Below, one piece after another: positions 7,374-14,637 of a DNA stretch of 14,637 nt. The first letter of the stretch is position 1. Every line of letters starts with the position of its first letter. Made by a program: the position numbers and the translations under genes. Origin of the DNA: Nitrosomonas eutropha (GTDB lineage: Bacteria > Pseudomonadota > Gammaproteobacteria > Burkholderiales > Nitrosomonadaceae). The stretch is taken from NCBI GenBank assembly GCA_014584635.1, contig JACTML010000119.1, forward strand, positions 1-14,637. Reading direction: 5' to 3'. The notes beneath the pieces are model-generated. The model was not told the DNA's origin. It made no database searches and worked only from the letters and a program-made list of their open reading frames with translations.

Positions 7374-8218
7374 GAGGCATGGTGGCGCAACGCATCTCTG
7401 AGTTGTCGAATGATCAGCTGTGTTTCAGGACGGATTCCGCGCCAAAGCAGAAAGGATTCAGCTGCTTGCTCGACCAGCATGCCCGTACCGTCAGCCAGTC
7501 TGGTTACGTCTTGTGCTCGGGCAAATTTCAGGAAAGGCGTTAACTTGCTGCTGTAGAGCATGTCGTAGGCAAGTGCGGCGCCATGGAATAAATTCGCCGG
7601 TGCAGGCGGAAGTGCATTATGCAGACTGGCGGAAGTAGCGTTGATGATGAGATCGAATGCTTGTCCGCTAAAATCCTGATAGTGTCCGCCAGCAATATTT
7701 CCATAATTTGCAAATTGCTGTTGTAACGCGATTGCTTTTTCGGGTGTACGGTTGGCAACAGCCAGCAGATCAGGTTTTTGTTGCAGTAATGGCAAAATAA
7801 CGCCGCTGGCAGCACCGCCGGCACCCATCAGTAAAATACGTTTGCCTGCCAGAGGGAAATTCAGATTGATTTCAATATCACGTATCAGGCCCACGCCATC
7901 CGTATTATCACCCAGTATTTCGTTTTCCTGCCCGAATCTGAAAGTGTTGACCGCGCGCGCAGCATGGGCACGATCTGTTAACCGGGTAGCCAGTGCACAG
8001 GCTTCAAATTTGAACGGAACGGTAATGTTCATGCCCTTGCCGCCATCCTTGCGAAATGTTGTGACGGTATGTACAAAACCGTCCAGTGGCGCCAGCAGGG
8101 TTGTGTAGTGCATGCTTTGTCCGGTTTGCTGTGCGAATCGGGTATGAATAAACGGTGATTTGCTGTGTGCCACCGGATTACCGACTATTGCGTAAGTATC
8201 TGTCACGATTGGTTTCAA
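7370..8218 (-). CDS. aroE: shikimate dehydrogenase (NADP+)
   Basis: It reduces 3-dehydroshikimate to shikimate with NADPH, the fourth step after DAHP synthase in aromatic amino acid synthesis, in the cytoplasm. Motifs in the 282-residue reading: GNPVAHSKSPFIH (13-25, substrate loop), NITVPFK (64-70) with catalytic Lys70, GDNTDG (103-108) with the partner Asp107, the nucleotide-binding GAGGAASGV (132-140), NRT (156-158) for NADP+ preference, and GTGMLVEQAA near the C-terminus. The longest start is TTG at 8218; a GTG four codons later (8206) gives MTDTYAIVGNP, which matches the usual AroE N-terminus better. Neither has a strong ribosome binding site. The gene follows tonB by 18 or 30 bases and overlaps mtgA by 4. 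Confidence 0.95.
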   Translation of the reverse strand: MKPIVTDTYAIVGNPVAHSKSPFIHTRFAQQTGQSMHYTTLLAPLDGFVHTVTTFRKDGGKGMNITVPFKFEACALATRLTDRAHAARAVNTFRFGQENEILGDNTDGVGLIRDIEINLNFPLAGKRILLMGAGGAASGVILPLLQQKPDLLAVANRTPEKAIALQQQFANYGNIAGGHYQDFSGQAFDLIINATSASLHNALPPAPANLFHGAALAYDMLYSSKLTPFLKFARAQDVTRLADGTGMLVEQAAESFLLWRGIRPETQLIIRQLRDALRHHAS

Positions 8219-8236
8219 GTATTTTTAAAGATGTTG

Positions 8237-9151
8237 TTATTCGCTGAGCAGCTTGTCCGAGCGGGAAAATACCCAGGTACGGGTGATATGCAGAATATCG
8301 GTATCCCGGCTGATATCAGGCGGAAACGGGGCAAACCCGTTACGTGCCGCCAGTCGAACAATCCGGATAGCGGCATCATCCAGTATCTGCGAGCCGGAAG
8401 AGCGATCAATCCCGATTGATTCCAGGCTGCCATCGGAACGCACGCCTACTGTCAGCTGCAGACTGCCGTACAGTTTTTTTCTCCGAGCCTCTTCCGGGTA
8501 ATTAAGATTGCCAATGCGCTCCACCTTGAGTCGCCAGTCTTCCAGATAGCGGGCAAAGCGGTATTCACGTGTACGTGCGCCGATGAATCTGCGTTTCGGA
8601 CGTTTCTGGTAAGCCTCGTGATCCTTTGCAATTTGTGCTTCCAGGCGTGCGATTTCCAGACTGCGCTGCAGCAGGTCGTGGCGATTATCCGGGCTGGTGA
8701 CAGCCGGCTGGTTCTGTTCAGGTTTGTCCTGCGTCGGTTTTGTCTGGGGAAGCGGTTGTGCGACAAGAGTTTTGCTGTTGGCAACGGTGATCAGTTTTTT
8801 GACTTTGTTTTCCAGTTGCTCCGTTTTCCGGGTGACGGTTTCAAGATCCATCTGTGGCTTGATACCCGGCAAAACCGGGAGCGGTGTTTTTGCCTGACGA
8901 TCTTCCGTTACATTGCCGCCGCCATCCAGATTGGCTTGAGCAAACACCTTGGCATCCAGCGGTTGGGTTGGAGATTTGCTGTTGACCAGAACCACGTCGA
9001 TTGATCGTGTAATCCGGGTGTTTTTTTGTGCTGTCGAGTTAAACGATATGCTGGAAATAATGGCCAGATGTAACAGCAGCGAAATCAGCAGTGCGAGGGA
9101 GATTCTGCGATCAGGCGGTATGAAAAAATCAGGAACTGCGGTGTGCTGCAT
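8237..9151 (-). CDS. TonB-family protein (energy transducer type)
   Basis: A 304-residue protein with the TonB plan: short cytoplasmic N-terminus, one transmembrane helix (about 17-37), a long periplasmic spacer with a proline/glutamine-rich part (about 132-155) and a predicted coiled coil (about 158-185), then a C-terminal TonB domain (about 205-298) with LNYPEEARRKKLYGSLQLTV (216-235) and the SSGSQILDDAAIRIVR stretch (251-266). TonB proteins carry proton-motive energy from ExbB-ExbD to outer-membrane receptors. No exbB, exbD or receptor gene lies nearby, so it either borrows a distant ExbBD pair or has another envelope role. It starts with ATG 6 bases after the RNB gene's stop and sits in a housekeeping operon rather than an iron locus, so I do not assign the symbol tonB. 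Confidence 0.85.
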   Translation of the reverse strand: MQHTAVPDFFIPPDRRISLALLISLLLHLAIISSISFNSTAQKNTRITRSIDVVLVNSKSPTQPLDAKVFAQANLDGGGNVTEDRQAKTPLPVLPGIKPQMDLETVTRKTEQLENKVKKLITVANSKTLVAQPLPQTKPTQDKPEQNQPAVTSPDNRHDLLQRSLEIARLEAQIAKDHEAYQKRPKRRFIGARTREYRFARYLEDWRLKVERIGNLNYPEEARRKKLYGSLQLTVGVRSDGSLESIGIDRSSGSQILDDAAIRIVRLAARNGFAPFPPDISRDTDILHITRTWVFSRSDKLLSE

Positions 9152-9157
9152 TGATTA

Positions 9158-11017
9158 TCAGTCTTCGCGCTTGCCGAGGAAGCCGGTATTGACTGTGCGA
9201 TCCAGCAGATCAATCTGGGAAATACCGACAGTAACAAATGTTCCGGGCGAAAGATCGGGTAATGAAGGAACCCGGGTGATCAGTGGCAAGCGATCCAGTT
9301 TGACCAGATTCTCCTTCACAACGATTGCGCCGGTTGTGCTGATATTTTCCTGTAACAGCCAGCGCAGGCACCAGTAGCGCTCCATGCCGCGCTGAAATTC
9401 CGCATAAGCTGCGTAGGCCATTTCAAAATCCCGCATGCTGATCAGTAGTGCGTCATCTTCTTTTGTGTAGGCAGGCGGGGCTTCAGAAACCAGGGCGATC
9501 AACTGGCGCTGGTTGATAAGATCCACATAGCGCCGCATGGGAGAACTGCTCCAGGTATATTGGGATACCCCCAGCCCCTGGTGAGGGGCGGGAGAAAGGC
9601 TCATTTTGACCTTGCCATTTCCCTGGCTACGGTAAATTCCGGCAAATCCCGCATCTGCAAGCTGTTTGCCCCATTCAGCATTGGCGAAAATCATCAGCTC
9701 CGATACAACCTTGTCGATAGGCGCGCCTCGACGTCGCTCAAAAATTGAAACCCGATCCTGGTCAACAACGAAGCTGTAATCCACTTTTTCATTATTGATG
9801 TCCTGATCTTTACCACGCAATTTTTCCATTTTGCTGGAAAAATCCCAGAGCATTTTGAGCTCATTTGCAAAGGGGTAATTTGCCTGATTTTCACGCAGGG
9901 TGGTTTCGTTAAACTGTTGTTCCAGTTCATCAAGACGCAAATTGGCAGCAACCTCGATGGCCTCGATCCGGCTGAATGTTCGGGTAACTGTGAAATCATC
10001 GGCCACATCCAGGTATAACGAGAGCACCGGACGGCGGCGGGCTTCACTTAAAGTGAAGTGCTGAATAACGTTTTCCGGCAGCATGGTTATTTTGCGACCG
10101 GGCAAATAGACGGTTGACAGACGTTTTGCTGCGAATTTATCCAGCAGTGAATCCGGCGTAACACCCAGTGCAGGTGTGGCAATATGTATCCCGATGCGGA
10201 AGCTGCCAAAGGTCAGCGGAGTTACGGAGAAGGCGTCGTCTATCTCCGTTGTAGTGGCATCATCAATACTGAATGCCTTGACTTCAGCCAGTGGAAAGGC
10301 TTCCGGATCCGTGTGATGAAAATCGGATGAAGGAGAATCTGTCCCGATACCTTCCGGAAAATGTTCATACAGAAACTGGTTAAAATGGTAGTCGTGCGTT
10401 GAGGGAATGGCACCACACTGTTCCAGTAACTTGGGTACGCTTAATTTAGTGGCTTCGCAAGCCGCTTCCAGTGCTTTCCATTCAATTGTATTTTTATCCG
10501 GTTTATATAGCAGTTCGTTCAGCAGCGGTTTGAATGTCTCGGGCAATTCAAACGCTGTCAGCTGTTGAATATAGTCGGCCCGTTTTTCTTCAGCCAGGCG
10601 TTTTTTTTCCAGACCGGCCAGTGCCGCGCGTAGAATTTCCGGAGGAGCTGCCCGGTACCGGCCTGCGCCTTTTTTGTGAAAATAAACCGGATTCTGGCTC
10701 AGTAAAATGACGATGGCTGCGACTTCAACAGGATCAGGCGTATGGCCGAAGTAATCACTTGCCAGCTCCTGCCCGGTAAACTCTGTATTTTCCTCGCAGC
10801 ACTCCCACAAAAAATTTACATCAATGTCAGCAGTCATTTCCTGCGCCTGCTGCATGAAGCCATGCATGGGGGGATTTTCAAAGCGCAGCAGAATCGATCC
10901 AGCCTTGATCTTGGAACGTTTCCCGTGGGGAGATTCAATTTGCAGCGAGGTGGTGTTGTCAGCCAGAATGTTACCGACTTTGAGTGCGCCTGCTTCTTCG
11001 TAAAAAACGTTTACCAA
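9158..11017 (-). CDS. RNase II-family (RNB domain) exoribonuclease
   Basis: A 619-residue protein with an RNB catalytic domain at about 240-560. The metal-site motif SIDDATTTEIDDAFSV (250-265) corresponds to the RNase II/RNase R active site; aligned by eye, E258 replaces the aspartate that is Asp207 in E. coli RNase II, while the other three acids are kept. The second motif, YTWSSSPMRRYVDLINQRQ (487-505), matches the usual 'YTHFTSPIRRYxDLxxHR' with Trp in place of His. The N-terminal 230 residues are not obvious cold-shock domains, and the C-terminal 60 look like only a short degenerate S1-like barrel, so it is neither typical RNase R nor RNase II. Such proteins degrade single-stranded RNA 3' to 5'. 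The start is TTG, supported by a well-placed ribosome binding site; the next ATG is 50 codons in. It heads the leftward operon. Confidence 0.88.
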   Translation of the reverse strand: MVNVFYEEAGALKVGNILADNTTSLQIESPHGKRSKIKAGSILLRFENPPMHGFMQQAQEMTADIDVNFLWECCEENTEFTGQELASDYFGHTPDPVEVAAIVILLSQNPVYFHKKGAGRYRAAPPEILRAALAGLEKKRLAEEKRADYIQQLTAFELPETFKPLLNELLYKPDKNTIEWKALEAACEATKLSVPKLLEQCGAIPSTHDYHFNQFLYEHFPEGIGTDSPSSDFHHTDPEAFPLAEVKAFSIDDATTTEIDDAFSVTPLTFGSFRIGIHIATPALGVTPDSLLDKFAAKRLSTVYLPGRKITMLPENVIQHFTLSEARRRPVLSLYLDVADDFTVTRTFSRIEAIEVAANLRLDELEQQFNETTLRENQANYPFANELKMLWDFSSKMEKLRGKDQDINNEKVDYSFVVDQDRVSIFERRRGAPIDKVVSELMIFANAEWGKQLADAGFAGIYRSQGNGKVKMSLSPAPHQGLGVSQYTWSSSPMRRYVDLINQRQLIALVSEAPPAYTKEDDALLISMRDFEMAYAAYAEFQRGMERYWCLRWLLQENISTTGAIVVKENLVKLDRLPLITRVPSLPDLSPGTFVTVGISQIDLLDRTVNTGFLGKRED

Positions 11018-11022
11018 ATTAA

Positions 11023-11027
11023 CCCTC
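11023..11027 (-). promoter_or_regulatory. ribosome binding site fixing the TTG start of the RNB gene
   Basis: GAGGG on the minus strand lies five bases upstream of the TTG at 11017-11015. No ATG or GTG gives a comparable start, and starting at the next ATG would remove 50 residues. The site therefore supports the rare TTG initiation codon. Confidence 0.6.
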
Positions 11028-11293
11028 GGCTTAACTCAGAACAGCGTGTGAAAAAATATTTTCCGGATCATGCGGTGCTATGGCATATCCCGTTGCGTTG
11101 CATTCCAGTCTGACGCCAACCCGAGTGAGGAAGTTGCCGCGCGAGTATGTATGGAGTTTTACGCGCATGAAGATTTGAAAACAGGACGCCTTCATTGAAG
11201 TCTCCATTTTTGATGGGTGTTTATCTGCATCAGCTATTGCCGGTCATTCGTTTGAAACAATCGGGTTGACCAGTGCAAGGGATGTAAACACGA

Positions 11294-11332
11294 ACGCCTA
11301 CAGTCCCGATAAAGGTCAGGCCCTGTAGGCGT
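11294..11332. repeat. perfect 10-bp inverted repeat, hairpin-forming
   Basis: ACGCCTACAG (11294-11303) and CTGTAGGCGT (11323-11332) are exact reverse complements separated by 19 bases. The stem has six GC pairs and would be stable as RNA or as extruded DNA. There is no T-run after it on either strand, so it is not a standard terminator, and it is too far from either gene start for a simple promoter operator. It could be the core of a small RNA, a dispersed intergenic repeat or a regulator site. Confidence 0.65.
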
Positions 11333-11473
11333 CATCAGCAGCGCTATGATGGCTGCGGTTCTTCAGAAGGAGGAACACCATCTCCTTGTATTCACCAACT
11401 ATACACAAGTCCTAAATGGCAGTCGAGATCATTTTCAGCGTGAATTTCCCGACAGGATAATAAAGCAGTTTTC

Positions 11474-11493
11474 GTTAATTATGGTTAATTATG
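11474..11493. repeat. tandem 10-bp direct repeat
   Basis: GTTAATTATG occurs twice with no spacer (11474-11483 and 11484-11493). Tandem sites one helical turn apart are typical of cooperative regulator binding, here about 230 bp upstream of gltX, but an AT-rich repeat of this size may also be chance. Confidence 0.5.
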
Positions 11494-11724
11494 CCGGTCA
11501 AATCAGGACACAACTGCGAATATCGTCGCAATGCATGCTCCTGGTGGTGACAGGAAAATATGCTGTTCATGGTAACATAATGCTTCATCAGCAAGAAGCA
11601 AGGGTTGTCGGGTGGCCCGGCCCGCTACTGGTCCAGTCGGCAATTTTTTGTCTGCACCTATCCGCCGGAATTTCCGGAAACAGATACAGTCGTGTATTGC
11701 AACTTCCAACTTTAGTGTAATCAG

Positions 11725-13116
11725 ATGATAAAAACACGTTTTGCTCCCAGTCCTACTGGTTATTTGCATATCGGTGGTGCGCGCACTGCGCTTTTTTCCT
11801 GGGCGTTTGCCCGGAAACAGGGTGGAAAATTCATCCTGAGAATTGAAGATACGGATCTTGAGCGTTCCACGCAGCAATCCGTGCAGGCGATTCTCGATGG
11901 CATGGCCTGGCTGGGGCTTGATTACGATGAAGGTCCGTATTACCAGATGCAGCGGTTGAACCGTTACCAGGAAGTGGCAGAACAGCTGCTTAAACAAGGA
12001 TTGGCTTATCACTGTTATGCCAGCAAGGAAGAGCTGGATGTATTGCGTGAACAGCAGCGTCAGGCAGGGTTAAAACCGCGTTATGACGGTCGCTGGCGCG
12101 ATAGTAAACAGACGCCACCACCCGGCGTGACCCCCGTGGTACGCTTTAAAACGCCGCAGGAAGGGTATGCGGTGTTTGATGATCTGGTTAAAGGCCGGAT
12201 CGCGGTAGCCAATCATGAGCTGGATGATCTGGTTTTGCTGAGAAGTGACGGCACGCCTACCTATAACTTCGGTGTGGTGCTGGATGATCTGGACATGGGG
12301 GTAACACATGTTATTCGCGGAGATGATCATGTTAACAATACCCCGCGTCAGATCAATATTCTCAAGGCGCTGGGTGCCCCCATTCCGCAGTATGCCCATG
12401 TGCCGATGATTCTTGGGGCAGATGGTGAGCGCCTGTCCAAGCGGCATGGTGCGGTATCAGTAATGCACTATCGGGATCAGGGTTATCTGCCGGAAGCGCT
12501 GGTCAACTATCTGGCTCGGCTCGGGTGGTCACATGGGGATGAGGAAATTTTCAGCAAGGAGCAATTGGTTGAATGGTTTGATCTGGCCGCAATCAACCGC
12601 TCGCCGGCAAAATTTAATCCGGAAAAGCTGACCTGGCTGAGCCAGCATTACCTGAAGGTTGCCGATAACGCCCGATTGACAGAGCTGGCCATGCCTTTCC
12701 TGCTGGAAAGAAAATACGCTTTACCGGGAGAAGAAAATCTGCTTCAGATTGTCGGTTTGCTGAAGGAGCGGGTCAGCACGGTGGAAGAACTGGCGAATGC
12801 GTCCACCTATTTTTTTCAGGCGATTGAGCCTGCTGAGGCACTGAGGGCGCAATACTGCACAGCTGAAATTCGCCCGGTTCTGGAATACCTCACTGACCGT
12901 CTGGCACAGATTGAATGGGAGCGGGCAGCGATTCATCAGGAAATCAAGCAAACGGTTTCTTCCTACAAGCTGAAATTTCCAAATCTGGCGATGCCGTTGC
13001 GCGTCATGGTCACAGGCGGAACGCAAACCCCGGCGATCGACGCAGTGTTGCAGCTGATCGGTAAGGAAGAAACTTTGCGCCGTCTGCGTGACCAGCTACA
13101 TGCTTCCTTTCAGTGA
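11725..13116 (+). CDS. gltX: glutamyl-tRNA synthetase
   Basis: A 463-residue class I aminoacyl-tRNA synthetase that charges tRNA-Glu with glutamate in the cytoplasm. Near the N-terminus [21 protein letters not shown] (6-26) carries the HIGH-type motif HIGG (15-18); the KMSKS-type motif is LSKRH (237-241) in [27 protein letters not shown] (198-209) and [18 protein letters not shown] text before the anticodon-binding helical domain are also present. Length is normal. The E. coli enzyme's zinc site in the acceptor-binding domain appears lost: only C97 remains, in HCYASKEEL, and YDGRWRD has Trp where E. coli has Cys. The ATG at 11725 has a weak ribosome binding site but matches the family N-terminus. 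The gene is followed by metH after 52 bp in the same direction. Confidence 0.97.
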   Translation: MIKTRFAPSPTGYLHIGGARTALFSWAFARKQGGKFILRIEDTDLERSTQQSVQAILDGMAWLGLDYDEGPYYQMQRLNRYQEVAEQLLKQGLAYHCYASKEELDVLREQQRQAGLKPRYDGRWRDSKQTPPPGVTPVVRFKTPQEGYAVFDDLVKGRIAVANHELDDLVLLRSDGTPTYNFGVVLDDLDMGVTHVIRGDDHVNNTPRQINILKALGAPIPQYAHVPMILGADGERLSKRHGAVSVMHYRDQGYLPEALVNYLARLGWSHGDEEIFSKEQLVEWFDLAAINRSPAKFNPEKLTWLSQHYLKVADNARLTELAMPFLLERKYALPGEENLLQIVGLLKERVSTVEELANASTYFFQAIEPAEALRAQYCTAEIRPVLEYLTDRLAQIEWERAAIHQEIKQTVSSYKLKFPNLAMPLRVMVTGGTQTPAIDAVLQLIGKEETLRRLRDQLHASFQ

Positions 13117-13157
13117 ATTTGCACTGTAGCTGTTTTATTGATTGAAAATTTTTACCT

Positions 13158-13162
13158 GAAGG
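13158..13162 (+). promoter_or_regulatory. ribosome binding site of metH
   Basis: GAAGG lies six bases before the ATG at 13169, which fixes the start of metH. The 52-bp space after gltX is too short for a cobalamin or S-adenosylmethionine riboswitch, so metH may be co-transcribed with gltX or use a promoter inside it. Confidence 0.5.
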
Positions 13163-13168
13163 CCGGCT

Positions 13169-14637
13169 ATGACAATACCTGAGCGTACAGATGTACTAAA
13201 AAAACTGCTTGCTGAGCGTATCGTGTTACTCGATGGTGCCATGGGCACGATGATCCAGAGCTACAAGCTGAATGAACCGGATTACCGGGGAGAACGGTTT
13301 GCTGATTTTCCGCATGATCTCAAGGGTAATAATGACCTGCTCTGTCTGACTAAGCCGGAAGTCATCCGTGCGATTCATCGTGCTTACCTTGAAGCCGGGT
13401 CGGATATTATCGAAACCAACACATTTAACTCCAATGCGCCATCGATGGCGGATTATCACATGCAGGATCTGGTGTATGAGCTGAATGTGGCGGGTGCGCG
13501 TCTGGCGCGTGAAGAAGCGCAGGCCATGGAAGCGAAGCAGCCGGACAGACCGCGCTTTGTTGCCGGCGTTATCGGACCCACTACCAAAACAACTTCACTC
13601 TCTCCGGATGTCAATGATCCCGGTTTTCGCGCCATTACTTTTGATGAGCTGGTCGAAAGCTATACTGAATCCGTGCGCGGACTGGTCGATGGCGGAGCTG
13701 ATATTCTGCTGGTTGAAACCATTTTCGATACGCTGAATGCCAAAGCCGCACTGTTTGCCATTGATCAGTATTTTGAGACCAGTGGACGGCGCTTGCCGGT
13801 GATGATATCTGTCACCATTACCGATGCATCAGGTCGCAATCTGTCCGGACAGACGCCGGAAGCTTTCTGGAACTCGGTGCGGCATGCGCGCCCACTGTCA
13901 GTAGGAATTAACTGCGCGCTGGGTGCAGAGCTGATGCGTCCCTATGTCCAGGAACTCTCAAATGTTTCCGAAGTTTACACCAGCGCGCATCCCAATGCCG
14001 GTTTGCCCAATCCACTGGCAGAAACCGGCTACGACGAAACACCGGAATATACAGCCCGATTGATCAGAGATTTTGCGCAATCCGGATTCGTCAACATTGT
14101 TGGCGGCTGTTGTGGCACAACGCCGCAGCATATTGCTGCCATCGCTGAAGCCATACAGGATATCCCGCCGCGCAAATTACCGGAGATTCCCAAAAAACTG
14201 CGGCTTTCCGGGCTGGAACCGCTCAATATTGATGAAACTTCTTTGTTCGTCAATGTGGGTGAGCGGACCAATGTAACCGGCTCCAAGGCGTTTGCCCGGC
14301 TGATTCTGAATGGCAATTATGCCGAAGCACTGGTGGTTGCCCGCAGCCAGGTGGAAAATGGCGCGCAAATTATTGATATCAATATGGACGAAGGCATGCT
14401 GGATTCACAAAAGGCGATGGTAACCTTTTTGAATCTGGTGGCTTCTGAGCCGGATATCAGCAAATTGCCAATTATGGTTGACTCCAGCAGGTGGTCAGCT
14501 ATCGAAGCCGGCCTGAAATGCATACAGGGCAAGGCAATCATCAACTCCATCAGCCTTAAGGAAGGAGAAGAAGAGTTTTTACAGCACGCCCGGCTGGCAC
14601 GGCGTTATGGCGCAGCAGTCATTGTCATGGCGTTTGA
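13169..14637 (+). CDS. metH: cobalamin-dependent methionine synthase, N-terminal part (partial, runs off right edge)
   Basis: The frame is open from the ATG at 13169 to the window end (489 codons plus two bases). MetH transfers the methyl group of 5-methyltetrahydrofolate to homocysteine through a cobalamin cofactor. The visible part has the homocysteine-binding barrel, opening with [17 protein letters not shown] (16-32), ETNTFNSN (82-89), and the three zinc-ligand cysteines: C249 in GINCALG and C314-C315 in GGCCGTT. It continues into the pterin (methyl-THF) barrel with [17 protein letters not shown] (359-375), [10 protein letters not shown] (403-412) and PIMVDSS (434-440). The cobalamin and activation domains should lie beyond the edge. 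The barrels are on one chain, as in E. coli MetH. The identification is secure; completeness cannot be judged. Confidence 0.96.
   Translation, partial: MTIPERTDVLKKLLAERIVLLDGAMGTMIQSYKLNEPDYRGERFADFPHDLKGNNDLLCLTKPEVIRAIHRAYLEAGSDIIETNTFNSNAPSMADYHMQDLVYELNVAGARLAREEAQAMEAKQPDRPRFVAGVIGPTTKTTSLSPDVNDPGFRAITFDELVESYTESVRGLVDGGADILLVETIFDTLNAKAALFAIDQYFETSGRRLPVMISVTITDASGRNLSGQTPEAFWNSVRHARPLSVGINCALGAELMRPYVQELSNVSEVYTSAHPNAGLPNPLAETGYDETPEYTARLIRDFAQSGFVNIVGGCCGTTPQHIAAIAEAIQDIPPRKLPEIPKKLRLSGLEPLNIDETSLFVNVGERTNVTGSKAFARLILNGNYAEALVVARSQVENGAQIIDINMDEGMLDSQKAMVTFLNLVASEPDISKLPIMVDSSRWSAIEAGLKCIQGKAIINSISLKEGEEEFLQHARLARRYGAAVIVMAF

Larger units (their letters stand above)
11018..11724. other. 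long divergent intergenic region between the RNB operon and gltX
   Basis: About 700 bases lie between the divergent starts of the RNB gene and gltX. It should hold both promoters, though I could not pick a convincing -35/-10 pair for either. It contains a perfect 10-bp inverted repeat (11294-11332), weak nested inverted repeats (11151-11207: ATGGAG, ATGAAG, CTTCAT, CTCCAT) and a perfect 10-bp tandem repeat (11474-11493), each discussed elsewhere. A 124-codon open frame at 11346-11720 has no ribosome binding site and no recognisable protein features, and I do not call it. No tRNA-like cloverleaf was found. It may hide a small RNA or a decayed element. Confidence 0.55.

Noticed and set aside
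8618-9004. 128-codon + strand open frame opposite the TonB-family gene
   Set aside because: It is antisense to a supported gene, and its cysteine- and phenylalanine-rich composition is typical of a shadow frame.
11151-11207. Nested inverted repeats followed by a T-run as a terminator
   Set aside because: The arms are only 6 bp with unpaired inner segments, and no + strand gene ends nearby.
11503-12012. 169-codon minus-strand open frame overlapping the start of gltX
   Set aside because: More than half is antisense to the conserved catalytic region of gltX and the rest has no recognisable motif or ribosome binding site.
13117-13168. Possible cobalamin or SAM riboswitch before metH
   Set aside because: The gap is 52 bases, too short for either class, and no B12-box was seen.

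Overview
The window reads as an ordinary chromosomal stretch of a Gram-negative proteobacterium, most likely a betaproteobacterium of the Nitrosomonas type. The clues are a CzcA-type metal efflux pump, a TonB-family protein, MtgA, a lipoprotein with a lipobox, cobalamin-dependent MetH, moderate GC and the resemblance of the proteins to beta-proteobacterial homologues. The genus is a guess from recognition; no search was run.

Layout. Positions 1-637 hold the C-terminal end of an RND heavy-metal efflux pump (CzcA/CusA family, + strand). An AT-rich non-coding stretch (638-971) leads into a four-gene + strand cassette (972-3736): a small Tat-signal protein of unknown function, a PqqD-like protein, an HprK-related kinase and a NTP_transf_5-type nucleotidyltransferase. 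The last three genes overlap or nearly abut. This is the set I know as the 'HPr-rel-A system', whose product and role are, as far as I know, undetermined. It is the part of the window most likely to be a little-described system. My proposal is that the small Tat protein is the substrate: bound by the PqqD-like chaperone, modified by the kinase and/or nucleotidyltransferase, then exported folded.

Convergent to the cassette, with only 10 bp between stop codons, is mgtE (Mg2+ channel/transporter, minus strand, 3747-5189). Upstream of mgtE on the same strand lies a cell-envelope run transcribed leftward from about 11017 to about 5396: an RNase II-family (RNB) exonuclease, a TonB-family protein, aroE (shikimate dehydrogenase), mtgA (monofunctional peptidoglycan glycosyltransferase) and an uncharacterised lipoprotein. 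Gaps are 6 bp, 18-30 bp, a 4-bp overlap and 16-43 bp, so this looks like one operon. Several of its genes appear to use TTG or GTG starts.

An approximately 700-bp divergent intergenic region (11018-11724) separates that operon from gltX (glutamyl-tRNA synthetase, + strand). It carries a perfect 10-bp inverted repeat and a perfect 10-bp tandem repeat but no convincing gene. gltX is followed after 52 bp by the 5' part of metH (cobalamin-dependent methionine synthase), which runs off the right edge with 489 codons visible. No tRNA, rRNA, CRISPR array, insertion sequence or phage gene was seen.
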